Origin: Acanthamoeba lenticulata
Taxonomy: Eukaryota; Discosea; Longamoebia; Acanthamoebidae
DNA length: 11,312 bases
Reading direction: 5' to 3'
Assembly: GCA_002179805.1 (NCBI GenBank)
Contig: NAVB01002499.1
Location: forward strand, 1-11,312
Shown: in pieces, positions 1 to 7,713 of the stretch
Position numbering within the stretch: the first letter of the stretch is position 1
Layout of the letters: every line of letters starts with the position of its first letter
Program-made: the position numbers and the translations under genes
The notes under the pieces: generated by a model
The model's database searches: none
What the model was told of the DNA's origin: nothing
Seen by the model: the letters and a program-made list of their open reading frames with translations, nothing else

Positions 1-6
1 TTTATT
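1..6 (-). terminator. AATAAA overlapping the stop codon
   Basis: The minus strand reads AATAAA at 6-1, and the TAA stop (4-2) lies within it. It could be the poly(A) signal of the membrane-protein gene, or chance AT-richness inside an intron. Confidence 0.35.
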
Positions 7-616
7 TAATTTTATAAAATGTGGAGAACGAACCGAGGACCGTGTGGCGGAACGCGTTGGGCGTGCTCAGGGCCGACCACTGGTAGTGTTGGCGAAGGCA
101 GCGCAGGATGGTTGTTTGCACGCAGATCACCACGAGGGCGATCACGCACGACTTGACGCCGCGAGCGTGCAGGAAGAGGAACGGGATGGCCAGAAACCAC
201 ATGAACACGTCGCGCTCTTCGCCGTCGGTTAAGACGACGACGACGAGCACTACATCGAGAATGCAGCAATAAGCATAGAGGCCGACGTAAAGGTCGATGC
301 CGCCCGTTTGAGACCTTTGGGGCTTGGACAACGAGGGCATCGAAATGTAGAGAAGCGCCGCGGTAATGAAGCCGAGCAGGACCGAGGCCATGGCCGAGCA
401 CGAGAAGCCCTCGATGAGGAGCTGAATGACGCCGAGCCCGGAGGAGCCGAGGCTGTTGATGAGGATGAAGAGCTGCAGGAAGGGCTTGCGGTAGTCGTCG
501 TCCAGCGGGAGCAGCTGGCTGTCTCGGGGTGACTCGACGTCCTTGTCTGCGGCGGCGAATGCTGCGTTCAAAGGCGCATTGGCCTTGTGCTGGGGCAGCG
601 AAGAAGAGAGAGCCAT
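2..616 (-). CDS. small multi-pass membrane protein, unknown function
   Basis: Single-exon reading frame of 204 aa from the ATG at 616, which sits in a good context (GCCATGG); the frame is open a few codons upstream but only through a TTG. The first 45 residues are hydrophilic. They are followed by four or five hydrophobic segments (about 46-68, 72-93, 108-130, 137-152 and 155-173), so it is an integral membrane protein. I recognise no family motif. The last ten codons turn sharply AT-rich, and the TAA stop is embedded in an AATAAA at the window edge. This could be a true 3' end. It could also be the start of an AT-rich intron (GT at 33-32), with the coding sequence continuing outside the window. 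A CAA-repeat leader lies just upstream of the start, and the gene is divergent from the F-box gene. Confidence 0.7.
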   Translation of the reverse strand: MALSSSLPQHKANAPLNAAFAAADKDVESPRDSQLLPLDDDYRKPFLQLFILINSLGSSGLGVIQLLIEGFSCSAMASVLLGFITAALLYISMPSLSKPQRSQTGGIDLYVGLYAYCCILDVVLVVVVLTDGEERDVFMWFLAIPFLFLHARGVKSCVIALVVICVQTTILRCLRQHYQWSALSTPNAFRHTVLGSFSTFYKIK

Positions 617-1348
617 GGCACTGCTCGTGGTCAACGATGCTGGCTGTTGTTGTTGTTGGTGTGGTGCGTTATGGTGTAAAAGAGGTCTGGCACCCCAAAC
701 AGAGGGTTCGTCGGCTTGTTCGAGTACCTCAAGTTTGCTGGTCTCAGAGACGCGGCAAGACAGGGGCTACCTGGTGAACCTGTCACTCAGCGCTCACTCG
801 TTTGCCCGCAGATGCAAGGAACGCCTAAAAAGAAGGCCGGGCCGACCCACGCCCCTCCGGCTCTCGAGACTAAACCAGCTCTGGTCAGAGCGCTGAGTGA
901 TCCCGTTCCGACCTGCACCACTGAGCGGAGGCTGGCTTGGTGTTGCTGGTCGATTCAGGCTAGTTTGTCCATCTCCGCCAATGCCCCACGGACGATTGTG
1001 TGGTCCGGGCCCACGAGGACTGTGGAAACAGCCCGCTTCACCAAGAAGTTGTTCAAACTGCAAGTTTTAGCCAGTAAAAGCGGTAGTTAGCGTCAGCCAA
1101 GGAAGTCGTCAACTGGGTAACGGACCAGGCTCAGCGTAAAAGAGCAGGGACGGGGGCGGACAGCCATCACGAATATGGCCGTACGTCCAGCAGCGAACAT
1201 GTTTGGCTATGTAAGGGAAATAATAAAGAAACAGATAAATAATTTACTATTCTTTTTGTGCACTTTTTTCATTTCGGGGTTGCGTTAATGGTCGTAAGCA
1301 ACTTTCCACCAGACGGGCAAACCCTTTTTCATTTCTGCAGCGCCGGTG
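617..1348. other. divergent intergenic region, no gene seen
   Basis: This 0.7 kb separates two divergently transcribed genes. Open frames here (for example 716-1090 plus, 794-1063 minus) lack third-position GC bias and recognisable domains. A GTT/CAA trinucleotide run at about 645-658 lies in the likely leader of the minus-strand gene. An AT-rich block at 1213-1250 sits about 100-135 bp upstream of the F-box ATG. It contains AATAAA at 1222-1227 and an AT-rich stretch around 1235-1250 that could serve as a core promoter. No tRNA or other RNA gene was recognised. Confidence 0.5.
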
Positions 1349-4029
1349 ATGAAGAAGAACGCCACCACAGGTGAAGAGACTAACGCCAGCGGAGTTGCGC
1401 AGGCACAGCCTAAGGATGATCTGTTGAGCGGACTTCCGTGCCTCCCGCTGCGCCACATCCTGGACTATCTTACCCCCCAACACGGTAGGATTCGTCGGCC
1501 CAGTTTGTGGCAGTGTATTTTATTTCAAGAGTGCCAATTGCATTATTCAACCTAGTGTTGTGTGCAGCGGCGCAAGTGCCGGCGGTGTGTCGCGTGCGAG
1601 CTCGTCATGCGCCTTTCCTCAAGGAGATCAGATACAACGAGGATGGCGAAGAAGAGCAGAGCGAAGAAGAAGAAGAAAAAGTCCGGAGCGAAGAACAAGT
1701 GCGATCCATGCTCGCCTGCCCGTACGCCTCGGCCTCTCGACTTTTCGACAGCACATCCCCAACCGTACACACCTCATGTGACCCATCATCTCGCGCAGGT
1801 TTGATGGCGACGAGCGGACCGGCTCGATCAGGGATCTCCTGGCGCTCCGTCTCACGTGTGGCCGCATGAAGAGCGAGGTCGATGCCGCGGTGAAGCTGCC
1901 CATGGACGTGCTGTGGAAGGTCGACCAGTATCTCAAGACTCGGTTTCCTGGACCGCCCCAGGTGGACTTGCCCACTGACCCTGACGCGCCCTGTAGCCAC
2001 GAGCGCCTGCTCGAAAGCATTTTAGCAGGCCGCGCGAATGCGCATTTGCACCAGCTCAGGTATGTGTGGCATGTGCGTGAGGTGTCGACATTCGGAGCTG
2101 ATGATGGTGAATGACATTCAGGCTGAAAGAGGTGCTGGCCTACGTATGCGACCAATGGGCGCTTCCAGCGGGGAAGAAGGCCGAGATCGATGCAGTGCTC
2201 GACCTGGCGGAAGACCAAGAGCAAGAAGAGGAGCAGCACCAGCGTGCTCGTCTGCGCCTAGAGCACGTCGAGCACGCAAGCGCCTTCTACGGCGAGCTGG
2301 CCGGCCTGCACACTGAATCTGTTCTGTCTCTCTCCCTGCCTGGCAAGCCTCAAGGTATTGCCTTTCGTTTTCGTTTTCGCTTTCGCTTTCGCTGTTGACG
2401 TTGTTTGAGTTCCTCAGAGGTGGTGCAGCTCTTTCTGCGCGTCGCCGGAGCTGAGTCCACCAAGGAGATGGCTCGATTCCAGTGGTACTCAAGGGCATAC
2501 GGGTGGGGGCAGGTCGTCACACTGAGCCTCGCCACCCGCTCGAGCGAGTGGATCCGTCTGCTTGGCCTGGAGCCCTACCAGCAGCAGCGGCAGAAGAGGA
2601 AGAAGAAGGTTGAAGATCGGCTCAACTTGGAGCTGGCCTGCTCTCTCGGTGGGCAGCGATGCCTCATCGAAGACGACACGCTCCTCAAGCTTTGGTCGGC
2701 GCTCGGGTTCGCCGAGACCGTGGCGAGAAAGAGCAGAAGCGGTAACGCGGACCGCTGGACCACCAAGGATGTGCTCGCGCAGTGGGCGAGAGACGCAAGA
2801 AAGACGGAGAAGAAGCCGAACGAGACCAAGTGGTCGGCATACGAGGTGCTGGTGCTGCTCTACGCGTGCCTGGGCCTGGCCTGGAAGCCCGACGTGGAGC
2901 GCACCTTCAAGGAGAATGCAACGGACAACTCGGACGACGAGATGAACGACACCGAAGACCAACGGTTCTCGGTGGTCAGCAAGGTCGCCCGCCGAGTGCA
3001 GCTTCGCCACGGCAAGCTCGAGGAACCGCCAATCCTTGAGCTCCTCCAGAATACCGACGCCTACTTTGCCACTGCCATTCGAACCCAGGAATATCGCGAG
3101 GTACGCGAATGCTATGTGCGTATGTCGTAAACGACATGTGCATGTGGTGGGGAGCTGAGTGTCAAGTTGACTGTGGTGGTGGTGGTGGTGGCAGGGGTCG
3201 CTTGAGGCCAAGTGTCGGACTTGGGAGTTTGTGACGCGGGCCATTCACCACTTCTTCGGCCAGCAGAGGCTCGCCATGCTGCCTGGTGCCCTCAAGGCGG
3301 CCATCCATTTGGAACCCACCAACCAAGGGGTCCACCGTGGCCCAGCCGACGGCTCTCACGTGCGTTAAGCGACATGCATGTTTATGTATATGTCGGCTGG
3401 CTCCTTCTCATGACGCAAGCGTGGTTGGAATGGAGCTGCAGCTGTTCGATCGCATCGTATACCTCAGCGGCAGCGAGTTCCTCTTCCGGCTGCTGGCTGC
3501 GCACGACAAGCAGATGGACAGCTTCAGCGTGCGGTTCCTCGTCCGCGTGGGGTCTGGCACCGGTGACTATCTCGTCTTCCGGTGCGACGAGCGCACAGGA
3601 ATGGACCAAGGGCTCAGGCGGCTCGCGGTCGACGTCGTCGGCGCCCAACTCCAGGAGAAAATCGCCGACAAACTGGCCAGGAATCCTGATTCCACAGACC
3701 AACCCCAGCAGCTTCACCACCCCAATGTGCACCACCAGCTATCCCGCGTGGTCGATATTGGCGGACCGATCGTCCGCGACATCGAGTGGCCCGTGCTCCA
3801 GGTCGTGGGCCAGCTGCTGGAGCTGCCCCCGTCCGACGCCATTAAAGACGACGAGGACTCGGATGAGGAGGGCGCTGGATACGATTATGCGCTCGAGGTG
3901 CAGTCGCTGCTGACGCTGATCAGCAGCGTGCTGCAGGGCAAGTCAGCCCCAAGGTTCGCCCAGGACGAAAGCGAGGATCAGAAGAAGAAGCAGGAACAGC
4001 TGCTGTATCACTACATGTGGTGGTGGTGA
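1349..4029 (+). CDS. F-box protein, 7 exons, 739 aa
   Basis: My exon model is 1349-1484, 1568-1721, 1799-2059, 2122-2354, 2418-3100, 3195-3359 and 3442-4029, totalling 2220 nt including TGA. All introns are GT-AG (62-94 nt), and every junction phase is consistent. An F-box lies at about residues 27-66. It starts GLPCLPLRHILDYLTP, is interrupted by intron 1, and resumes with a V-C-R-V-R-A-R segment typical of F-box helix 3. F-box proteins bind Skp1 and recruit substrates to SCF ubiquitin ligases, so a cytosolic or nuclear adaptor role is likely. A Glu-rich stretch follows at about residues 68-85. The remaining roughly 640 residues are helical, with no LRR, WD40 or Kelch repeats that I can see, so the substrate-binding part is unassigned. 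The last intron has two possible in-frame acceptors (exon start 3436 or 3442); I chose CTGCAG. The start is the second codon of a GTG-ATG pair. The 3' end converges on the esterase pseudogene, 86 bp away. Confidence 0.8.
2363..2392 (+). repeat. TTTCGY hexamer, 5 copies, inside F-box intron 4
   Basis: Five tandem hexamers (two TTTCGT, then three TTTCGC) fill much of the 63-nt intron 2355-2417 and supply its pyrimidine tract. If the intron were retained, the repeat would encode Phe-Arg dipeptides before a stop. Confidence 0.85.
3172..3194 (+). repeat. GGT/GTG trinucleotide run at the acceptor of F-box intron 5
   Basis: About seven GTG/GGT units run directly into the CAG acceptor at 3192-3194, where a pyrimidine tract is normally expected. 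The reading frame across this junction (exon 5 ending at 3100, exon 6 beginning at 3195) is consistent and continues a plausible protein. Confidence 0.75.
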
Positions 4030-4298
4030 TCCTTGGTAAAACCGACGATCGTTTCCATTCATTTGCACAATGAACGGTCTTTACGGCTGAAAATGCATGA
4101 AACGTGCTGTCACTCTCACGCTTGCAGCTGCTTCTTCACCCAGGCGGCGATGTTGTCGAGCTCTTGCTCACACTGGGGGTCCATCTTTTCAGGTCGTCCA
4201 GTGCCAATGTGCTGGTAGTGGAGCGGGAAAACGTGTTGCATGTTGGGCACAACCTGTGTTGTTGCCATGGCAGAGGCAATCAGTCATGTGAATATGTT

Positions 4299-4612
4299 TT
4301 ACCTCTTTATGAGTATCCATACCTTGTGTGGGTGTTGGGTGTCAGCAAACCCCTGTGGTAGGCACACATACATTTCCTCCTTGAGCTTGGCTTGAAAGAA
4401 GGTGCCCTTGACATACATGTGATGGATTTCAAGGTTGTATAGGACAATGAAGGTGAAAAAAAGGCACAGGCTCTCATAGTGAAGAACTGGTGCATAGGTG
4501 TTGAAGTAGTCTTCACCAAAGTGCTAATGGTAGCTGAAGACAACCACACAAGCTTTGTAGCATTCAGGTCATCCATTAATAAACATCTTAAGCTTGAAGA
4601 CATTGGGTCCCA
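4299..4612 (-). pseudogene. copia reverse transcriptase fragment
   Basis: In one frame this reads a V-F-K-L-K segment, then Y-K-A, then D-Y-F-N-T-Y-A-P-V, L-E-I-H-H-M, V-K-G-T-F, and LPQGFADTQHPHKVW. These are the ordered landmarks of the Ty1/copia reverse transcriptase N-terminal half. It contains two internal stops (a TGA just before P-E-C-Y-K-A and a TAG just before H-F-G-E-D) and ends at a TAA (4301-4299), before the catalytic DD motif. It cannot be functional. Cys or His occurs at several positions where the family usually has Arg, consistent with CpG decay. Confidence 0.85.
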
Positions 4613-4668
4613 AGTTGCGTCAAGGGCCACACTGGCTACACACCATCCATGATGAGCTTCATTCCCTT
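4611..4668 (+). repeat. left arm of a perfect 58-bp inverted repeat
   Basis: The sequence at 4611-4668 is the exact reverse complement of 4711-4768, with a 42-base spacer (4669-4710). In the element's coding direction this arm is the antisense copy. It replaces or interrupts the stretch just before V-F-K-L-K. Confidence 0.97.
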
Positions 4669-4710
4669 AACAAAAACATCACCAACCTCCCTCACAACAA
4701 AAAAAGGGAC

Positions 4711-4768
4711 AAGGGAATGAAGCTCATCATGGATGGTGTGTAGCCAGTGTGGCCCTTGACGCAACTTG
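4711..4768 (-). repeat. right arm of a perfect 58-bp inverted repeat
   Basis: This arm keeps the native reading on the minus strand (H-W-L-H-T-I-H-D-E-L-H-S-L), which fits the copia region upstream of the reverse transcriptase. It is therefore probably the original from which the left arm was copied. Each arm retains one CpG at the mirrored position (4618-4619 and 4760-4761). Confidence 0.97.
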
Positions 4769-5124
4769 TGGGCTTCAGGCAGCTTTTTGATGGCTGCCAT
4801 GATGTGTGCCAAGCATACTTCAATATACTGAACTCTTTTTTTCTTTTTTCTTTTGTGTTGATTTTGATTTTGTTGTTATTGGCTGTTGGCTAGGCTGTTC
4901 AACTTTAGTCTGGCTTGGAACACCTCTCTCAGGAAAAAAGAACATGGCAGGCATATTGGTGTCAATGTGGACTGTTCAACAAGTGACAAGTTGTCAGGCT
5001 CTGGCTCAAGCTTGCCTTCATCAGGCACAATGGCTTTGACAGGGTCAACTGGCTGCTTCAGCATGTTTGTTGTTGTCAGCCACAGGTTTGACATCATTAG
5101 TGCTGCGTGTTGAATGTGTCTTCA

Positions 5125-5379
5125 GTTGAGTTGCAGAGGCACGTAGCTGAGCTTGTTCTTGGTCTGGCCAAGTAGAAAGGGCCACTTGTGCTCTTGGTTG
5201 TAAACCAAAAACCCATTCTCATTGCCCTTGAAGCTGTAGCCATGGCTGAAAATGGTGTGCGTGGAGAGGAGGTTCTGGCCAAGCTTCAGCATATGGAGCA
5301 CATCAGGGAAGACCAGGTCTTGGTTAAAGCCAAGCCTGCTTGCAGAGTGGCCTCTTCTCCTTGCTTCAAAAGACTGTAC
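5125..5379 (-). pseudogene. gag-pre-integrase-like copia fragment
   Basis: The minus-strand frame includes VFPDVLHMLKLGQNLLSTH followed by a G-Y-S-F-K-G segment. This matches the layout of the pre-integrase region of copia polyproteins (a D-V-L-H-x-P-x-L-x-x-N-L-L-S type pattern). It runs into a TGA at 5124-5122, after which the same frame stays open through a Pro/Glu-rich hinge. The upstream protease and the expected downstream integrase are not present. Confidence 0.65.
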
Positions 5380-6576
5380 CTCATGTAGAGCTGCGGCAGC
5401 TTGGCCAGCAGTTCTGAGGGCGCATAGACAGCCGACACCTTGGGCGACTTCAGGGCCTCACAGTCCTGCGACTTGTTGCCTGTTGGAACTGTCTTAGCTC
5501 TTGCTTCAGGGGAACTTCAGGCAAATGATGAGTTGCAGCTGTAACGTACCAATGGCGTTAAAGGCCACCCAGAGAGCAAAGTTGGGCGTGAGGACGGTGT
5601 CAGTGTCGGTGTTCTTCCTGACCAACTCTCGCTCGCACGACAGGTCGGCCCAGGCCGACAGGGTGACTCCGGCCTACGGGGTGGGCAAGTCTGCGTTGAA
5701 GGCATCAGCATGCTGACAAGAAGGATCAACGCCGCGAAAGGAGAAAGAGGAGAAGAAGAACTCACCGTTGCCGTCAGCGTGCAGGGCGAGCAGGGAGAGC
5801 AGGGTGAGGCCGCCGCCAGCACTGTCGCCCGCAAAGATGATCTTCTCTGGGGCAATGTGCTGATCGTGCAGGAGCCACTTGTAGGCGATGAGCGCATCCT
5901 CCACACATGCAGGAGAGGGATGCTCAGGACCCAATCTACGCCAATTGTGTGAGTCAATGGCGCTGAAGACGACGCAAAGACTTGCGCGCACGTACCGGTA
6001 GTTGACGAACAAAGCCCTGGTCTCGGCCTTCTGGGCCAACTGGGCCACGGCGTTGCCATGCGACACAAAGGAGCTGCTCCCATGCATCGCAGCTGAGGTG
6101 AGCAAACAGCGGACTTGAGCCGGACGCATGATCGTCTTGTCGAACGCCAACGTAGCCGCCACCATGGAAGTAGACCAAGACAGTGTTGCTCTTCTACTGC
6201 CCAGCGGGCGTGATCCAGTAGACGGGCAGCTGGGTGCCGTCTCCCCTCCTGGTGTGCACACCACGTACATGAGTCGAGTTTTCGTGGTTGATGGCAAAGT
6301 GGCGTTTGTGTGTGCATACGGAAGGTCGAGCTTCTCTTGGGTGGCGCCAACCAGCCAGTGATGCACCTTCCCAAAGCCGCCGATCCACTGGGCGGTGGTG
6401 CACAGAGGTCAGGTCTCGAAAGATAAAGGCCAGCGCCAGACTGATGAAGACGATGTACCTGGCGAGTGCCCTCGAGAGTGTAAGCCGTGTGCGATGACAT
6501 GTTGTTGTGGGGCCTGTATTACTTGTTGTGTTGTTGAGCTTGGTATTGAGTTTGTTGGGGACTGCGTCTCCGTGGC

Positions 6577-6582
6577 TTTATA
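6577..6582 (-). promoter_or_regulatory. TATA box of the esterase pseudogene
   Basis: TATAAA on the minus strand, 77 nt upstream of the ATG at 6500. The spacing would put transcription start about 45-50 nt before the ATG, which suits a short amoebal leader. Its survival suggests the locus may still be transcribed. Confidence 0.5.
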
Positions 6583-7070
6583 CTTCTCGGTGCCCAGTTC
6601 TTCGCCTTTAGGGGGATACCCGACACAGCGTTACAGCTCGAAACCCACCAATCACGAAAAGCAGCGTAGCATTTCCGTTTATGCGAAAAAGTCGCGTCTC
6701 TCGTTTTTTAGTTTTACGCGCCTTTTGCTTACGGGACGGCCACACGGCGGCCGCAAGCTGGCGAAGCTTCCCCACCATCCCAGCACTCCAAACCCTGTGC
6801 TTAATTGTTGGAATGCTTTTGTAGTCAAGTCCAACCAAATGATAGACTCCTCTGCTATTGTTTGTTGGCATTCCGTGCGTGGCGTGGGCTTCCCTTCTGG
6901 CAGGTATGGTTTGCTGAGCAGCTTCGTCCTCAATGCTTTACGCTCGTGGCTGAGTGCAGTGGAGTGCACGGGACACCATCATGTCACGACATCGTGTCCT
7001 GCCCCACGGACAGTAGACCAGAGGGTTGCAACAGGACCAAGTAAGGATCACCAAATTGTTAAACATTCAA

Positions 7071-7076
7071 TTTATT
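7071..7076 (-). terminator. poly(A) signal of the B12D gene
   Basis: AATAAA on the minus strand, 54 nt past the TGA stop at 7131-7133 and within an AT-rich stretch. Confidence 0.65.
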
Positions 7077-7130
7077 TACAGCTCTTCTTACCTCTTTCAC
7101 TTGCACTAGGCGGTGTGGCCAACAAGAGCA

Positions 7131-7430
7131 TCAGTCGCGCGAGGAGAACTGGCGGTTGAAGTCAGCCTCGGCCTGGCCCAGTTCGGGATGCGGATCAAAG
7201 CGCGACGCCTTGGTGTGGAGGCCGAACGCGTGGGGCTCAGATCGATGGGCGCCAGTCTCGTAGCGGGGCTGCTTGCCAAAGACGTGCACGTCGGGCGCGC
7301 CAAAGAGCGTGCGGTAGGACATGTAGCCAGCCATGCCGCAGGCCACCGTGATGGGCACCATGAGCGGATAGACCTCAACGGGCACGAACTTCTTGCAGAA
7401 GGTGGAGAACGTCATCGGCGTGCGCTGCAT
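7131..7430 (-). CDS. B12D-family small mitochondrial membrane protein (NDUFA4/MLRQ-like)
   Basis: A 99-aa single exon starting at the ATG at 7430. The core is VPVEVYPLMVPITVACGMAG followed by Y-M-S-Y-R and A-P-D-V-H-V. This is the B12D/MLRQ pattern: E-V-Y-P-L, one membrane helix (about residues 19-38), an R-x-L and a P-[DE]-V motif. Family members are small single-pass inner-mitochondrial-membrane proteins related to the NDUFA4/MLRQ subunit of respiratory complexes; plant B12D proteins are linked to NADH dehydrogenase. The soluble tail of about 60 residues is longer than in plant members. An alternative start at Met6 (7415) is possible. Upstream on the same strand lie a CAA-rich leader and a tetranucleotide repeat; downstream there is a poly(A) signal. 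The family assignment is from memory of the motif. Confidence 0.85.
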   Translation of the reverse strand: MQRTPMTFSTFCKKFVPVEVYPLMVPITVACGMAGYMSYRTLFGAPDVHVFGKQPRYETGAHRSEPHAFGLHTKASRFDPHPELGQAEADFNRQFSSRD

Positions 7431-7500
7431 TCTGTGTTGATGTTGTTGGGAGAGACTTGGGTTGTTGATGTTGATTGTGTAGTGGCTGCTTGCTTTGCAG

Positions 7501-7523
7501 ATGGATGGATGGATGGATGGATG
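7501..7523. repeat. ATGG tetranucleotide microsatellite
   Basis: Almost six perfect tandem units of ATGG, about 70 bp upstream of the B12D start, in its presumed promoter or leader. Confidence 0.95.
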
Positions 7524-7713
7524 AAGCAGAAGGCCGTTTTGTTGTTGGCGTGGCCAAACAGGAAGACGTTTCCAGGAGAAATGCCTGAGCGGTCGTGTAT
7601 GCCGCCATTTGGTTGGGCACCAATCGTCAACTTCGATAGAAAACTGTGGTGAAAACCGCCTACCAGTCAGCAGCATGCGCCAATCATCATCAGCTGTCCG
7701 TTTAACTCGGAGT

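Larger units (their letters stand above)
4300..5380 (-). mobile_element. decayed copia-type (Ty1/copia) retrotransposon fragment, no LTRs seen
   Basis: Read on the minus strand, the order is a gag-pre-integrase-like segment (about 5330-5125), a Pro/Glu-rich hinge (about 5050-4980), a Lys-rich stretch (about 4870-4820), then the start of the reverse transcriptase (about 4800-4302). Integrase and the rest of pol are absent. No long terminal repeats flank it, so it is an internal remnant. Stops occur at 5124-5122 (TGA) and within the reverse transcriptase. Base composition is unlike its surroundings: CpG is almost absent and AT content is higher. A GAGGTA direct repeat lies at both edges (5382-5377 and 4305-4300), at the place where the host esterase has a splice donor. 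Family assignment rests on motif order, not on a search. Confidence 0.8.
4116..6500 (-). pseudogene. alpha/beta hydrolase (HSL-type esterase) pseudogene, interrupted by a copia fragment
   Basis: Traceable exons: 6500-6459, 6387-6320, 6248 to about 6148, 6092-5996, 5935-5766, 5690-5550, 5479-5380 and 4253-4116. Most introns are 60-75 nt GT-AG with matching phases. Diagnostic motifs are the oxyanion-hole HGGGY, then GPEHPSP, the nucleophile elbow GDSAGGG, an A-W-A-D-L segment, and the catalytic-His exon with N-M-Q-H-V-F ending in TGA. These place it in the hormone-sensitive-lipase or arylacetamide-deacetylase group, which hydrolyses carboxyl esters. Defects are an in-frame TAG at 6196-6194 just before HGGGY, a second TAG at 5675-5673, and an exon 3/4 junction that is in frame only with a GC-AG intron (6147-6093) or a frameshift. 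The segment with the catalytic acid is missing between LPQLYM and the His exon, where retrotransposon sequence lies instead. An alternative reading of the first two introns as frameshifted coding sequence would give an N-terminal membrane anchor near 6475-6420. Confidence 0.8.
6501..7130. other. intergenic region, no gene seen
   Basis: This 0.63 kb lies between the esterase pseudogene start and the B12D gene stop. It holds the TATAAA at 6577-6582 (minus) and the B12D poly(A) signal at 7071-7076. Several open frames cross it on both strands (for example 6395-7159 plus and 6679-6969 minus), but none shows third-position GC bias or a motif I recognise. A short imperfect hairpin (GGACAC...GTGTCC) lies near 6970-7000; I do not assign it a function. 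Confidence 0.5.

Noticed and set aside
1562..1804. Lys-rich frame with C-x-x-C pairs in F-box exon 2 (possible zinc-binding protein)
   Set aside because: The overlapping Glu-rich frame continues the F-box from exon 1 with the right phase and joins exon 3 through a 77-nt intron; the Lys-rich frame does neither.
4307..4630. 107-codon minus-strand frame in the retroelement
   Set aside because: It is an out-of-frame shadow; the reverse-transcriptase landmarks lie in a neighbouring frame, with stops.
4690..4750. V-G-D-V-F-V segment as the missing catalytic-acid exon of the esterase
   Set aside because: It only loosely resembles the family motif, half of it is the antisense arm of the inverted repeat, and it has no suitable splice sites.
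5673..6196. TAG reassigned to glutamine
   Set aside because: The kinase, F-box and other real genes contain many CAG but no in-frame TAG. The TAGs occur only in loci with other signs of decay.
5517..6500. 327-codon open frame from the esterase ATG
   Set aside because: It leaves the hydrolase motifs in other frames, loses third-position GC bias after about 6459, and yields an R/P/S-rich shadow product. Only its first 14 codons are used in my model.
6970..7002. Hairpin with GGACAC/GTGTCC stem as an RNA gene or terminator
   Set aside because: The stem is short and bulged, not placed next to a gene end, and matches no RNA family I know.
6395..7159. 254-codon plus-strand frame across an intergenic region
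   Set aside because: No motif and no codon bias, and it overlaps the starts and stops of neighbouring minus-strand genes.
7690..7700. TGATGA box as a C/D snoRNA
   Set aside because: No properly spaced D box or terminal stem was found around it.
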